Translations under genes and position numbers: made by a program | Assembly: GCF_026151205.1 (NCBI RefSeq) | Contig: NC_087078.1 | Coordinates: forward strand, 14,279,118 to 14,339,117 | DNA length: 60,000 bases | Source: Bolinopsis microptera | Lineage: Eukaryota; Ctenophora; Tentaculata; Lobata; Bolinopsidae | Direction of reading: 5' to 3' | Shown: positions 59,398 to 60,000 of the stretch, in pieces | How positions within the stretch are numbered: position 1 is the stretch's first letter | Layout of the letters: every line of letters starts with the position of its first letter | The notes under the pieces: model-generated | The model's input: only the letters and a program-made list of their open reading frames with translations | Database searches by the model: none | What the model was told of the DNA's origin: nothing

Positions 59398-60000
59398 GAA
59401 AGCCCGTGGTAACAGGGACGAAGCTAGTAGTATTCTTTGAAAGAAAGTTTTAATTGCATCAAAAATATCCATCCCAACCGAAGATACAGCCGATTTAAAT
59501 ATAAAACACTTTAAACACAACGTAATTAACACAAAACCGATCAAAATGACGTTAAAACAATCTTTGCACGTGCATGTGTGCATTAAAACACCGTTGCTAT
59601 GGAACGTTTTGGTTGTTACCTAAATTTCTATTTTTCGTCTAATTTGCACGTGGGCGGTCGTACATAAATACATTCTACAAAAACAATTCTCTGAATTGTA
59701 ATAGAGACTAGAAAGCCCGTGGTAACAGGGACGAAGCTAGTAGTATTCTTTGAAAGAAATTTTTAATCGCATCAAAAAATATCTATCCCAACCGAAGATA
59801 CAGCCGATTTAAATATAAAACACTTTAAACACAACGTAATTACCACAAAACCGATCAAAATGACGTTAAAACAATCTTTGCACGTGCATGTGTGCATTAA
59901 AACACCGTTGCTATGGAACGTTTTGGTTGTTACCTAAATTTCTATTTTTCGTCTAATTTGCACGTGGGCGGTCGTACATACATACATTCTACAAAAACAA
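59398..60000. repeat. 313-bp tandem repeat, almost two copies, cut by the window edge
   Basis: GAAAGCCCGTGGTAACAGGG starts at 59398 and again at 59711. The copies differ by a few substitutions and a one-base A-run change. GCACGTGCATGTGTGCA lies inside each. The array may continue to the right. Confidence 0.9.

Overview
The window is nuclear DNA of an animal, most likely a marine invertebrate. The evidence is multi-exon genes with GT-AG introns, an SLCO/OATP transporter carrying its Kazal loop, an ABHD1/3-type lipid hydrolase, non-LTR retrotransposon remains, a tRNA-derived SINE, foldback and MITE elements, and abundant minisatellites. I cannot name the phylum. Nothing looks prokaryotic. Most long open frames are chance or repeat translations; the real proteins had to be assembled across introns by hand, using splice sites and codon phase.

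Layout. (1) 1-8655, minus: a large gene for a mostly disordered protein of unrecognised family, six exons in phase, running off the left edge; its introns hold a small MITE and a 21-bp-spaced E-box cluster. (2) 8.7-18 kb: minisatellites, a small TIR element with a perfect 8-bp target duplication (11111-11307), two inverted copies of the same LINE 3' end (RNase H region), one split by a 1.2-kb foldback palindrome (12000-13218), and a candidate three-exon gene for a 42-residue protein (17793-16402, minus). (3) 18-36 kb: no gene I can defend. It holds a 1.6-kb TIR element with a repeated subterminal motif (18087-19685), minisatellites, a 2.6-kb head-to-tail duplication (28793-33991) with a striking cloverleaf inverted-repeat cluster in each unit, and a tRNA-SINE. 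(4) 38219-44984, plus: a complete 12-TM organic anion transporter, 11 exons, 725 codons. (5) 48393-54575, minus: seven exons of an ABHD1/3-like alpha/beta hydrolase with an intact Ser/Asp/His triad, its N-terminus not located. (6) 55-60 kb: a 0.8-kb 21-bp minisatellite and a 313-bp tandem repeat at the right edge.

The transporter and the hydrolase are convergent (tail to tail) with about 3.4 kb between them. Nothing in the sequence ties the genes into one pathway. The most unusual material is the repeat DNA: the duplicated cloverleaf, the nested foldback element, and the TIR element with the GACGGACGCGAC motif.
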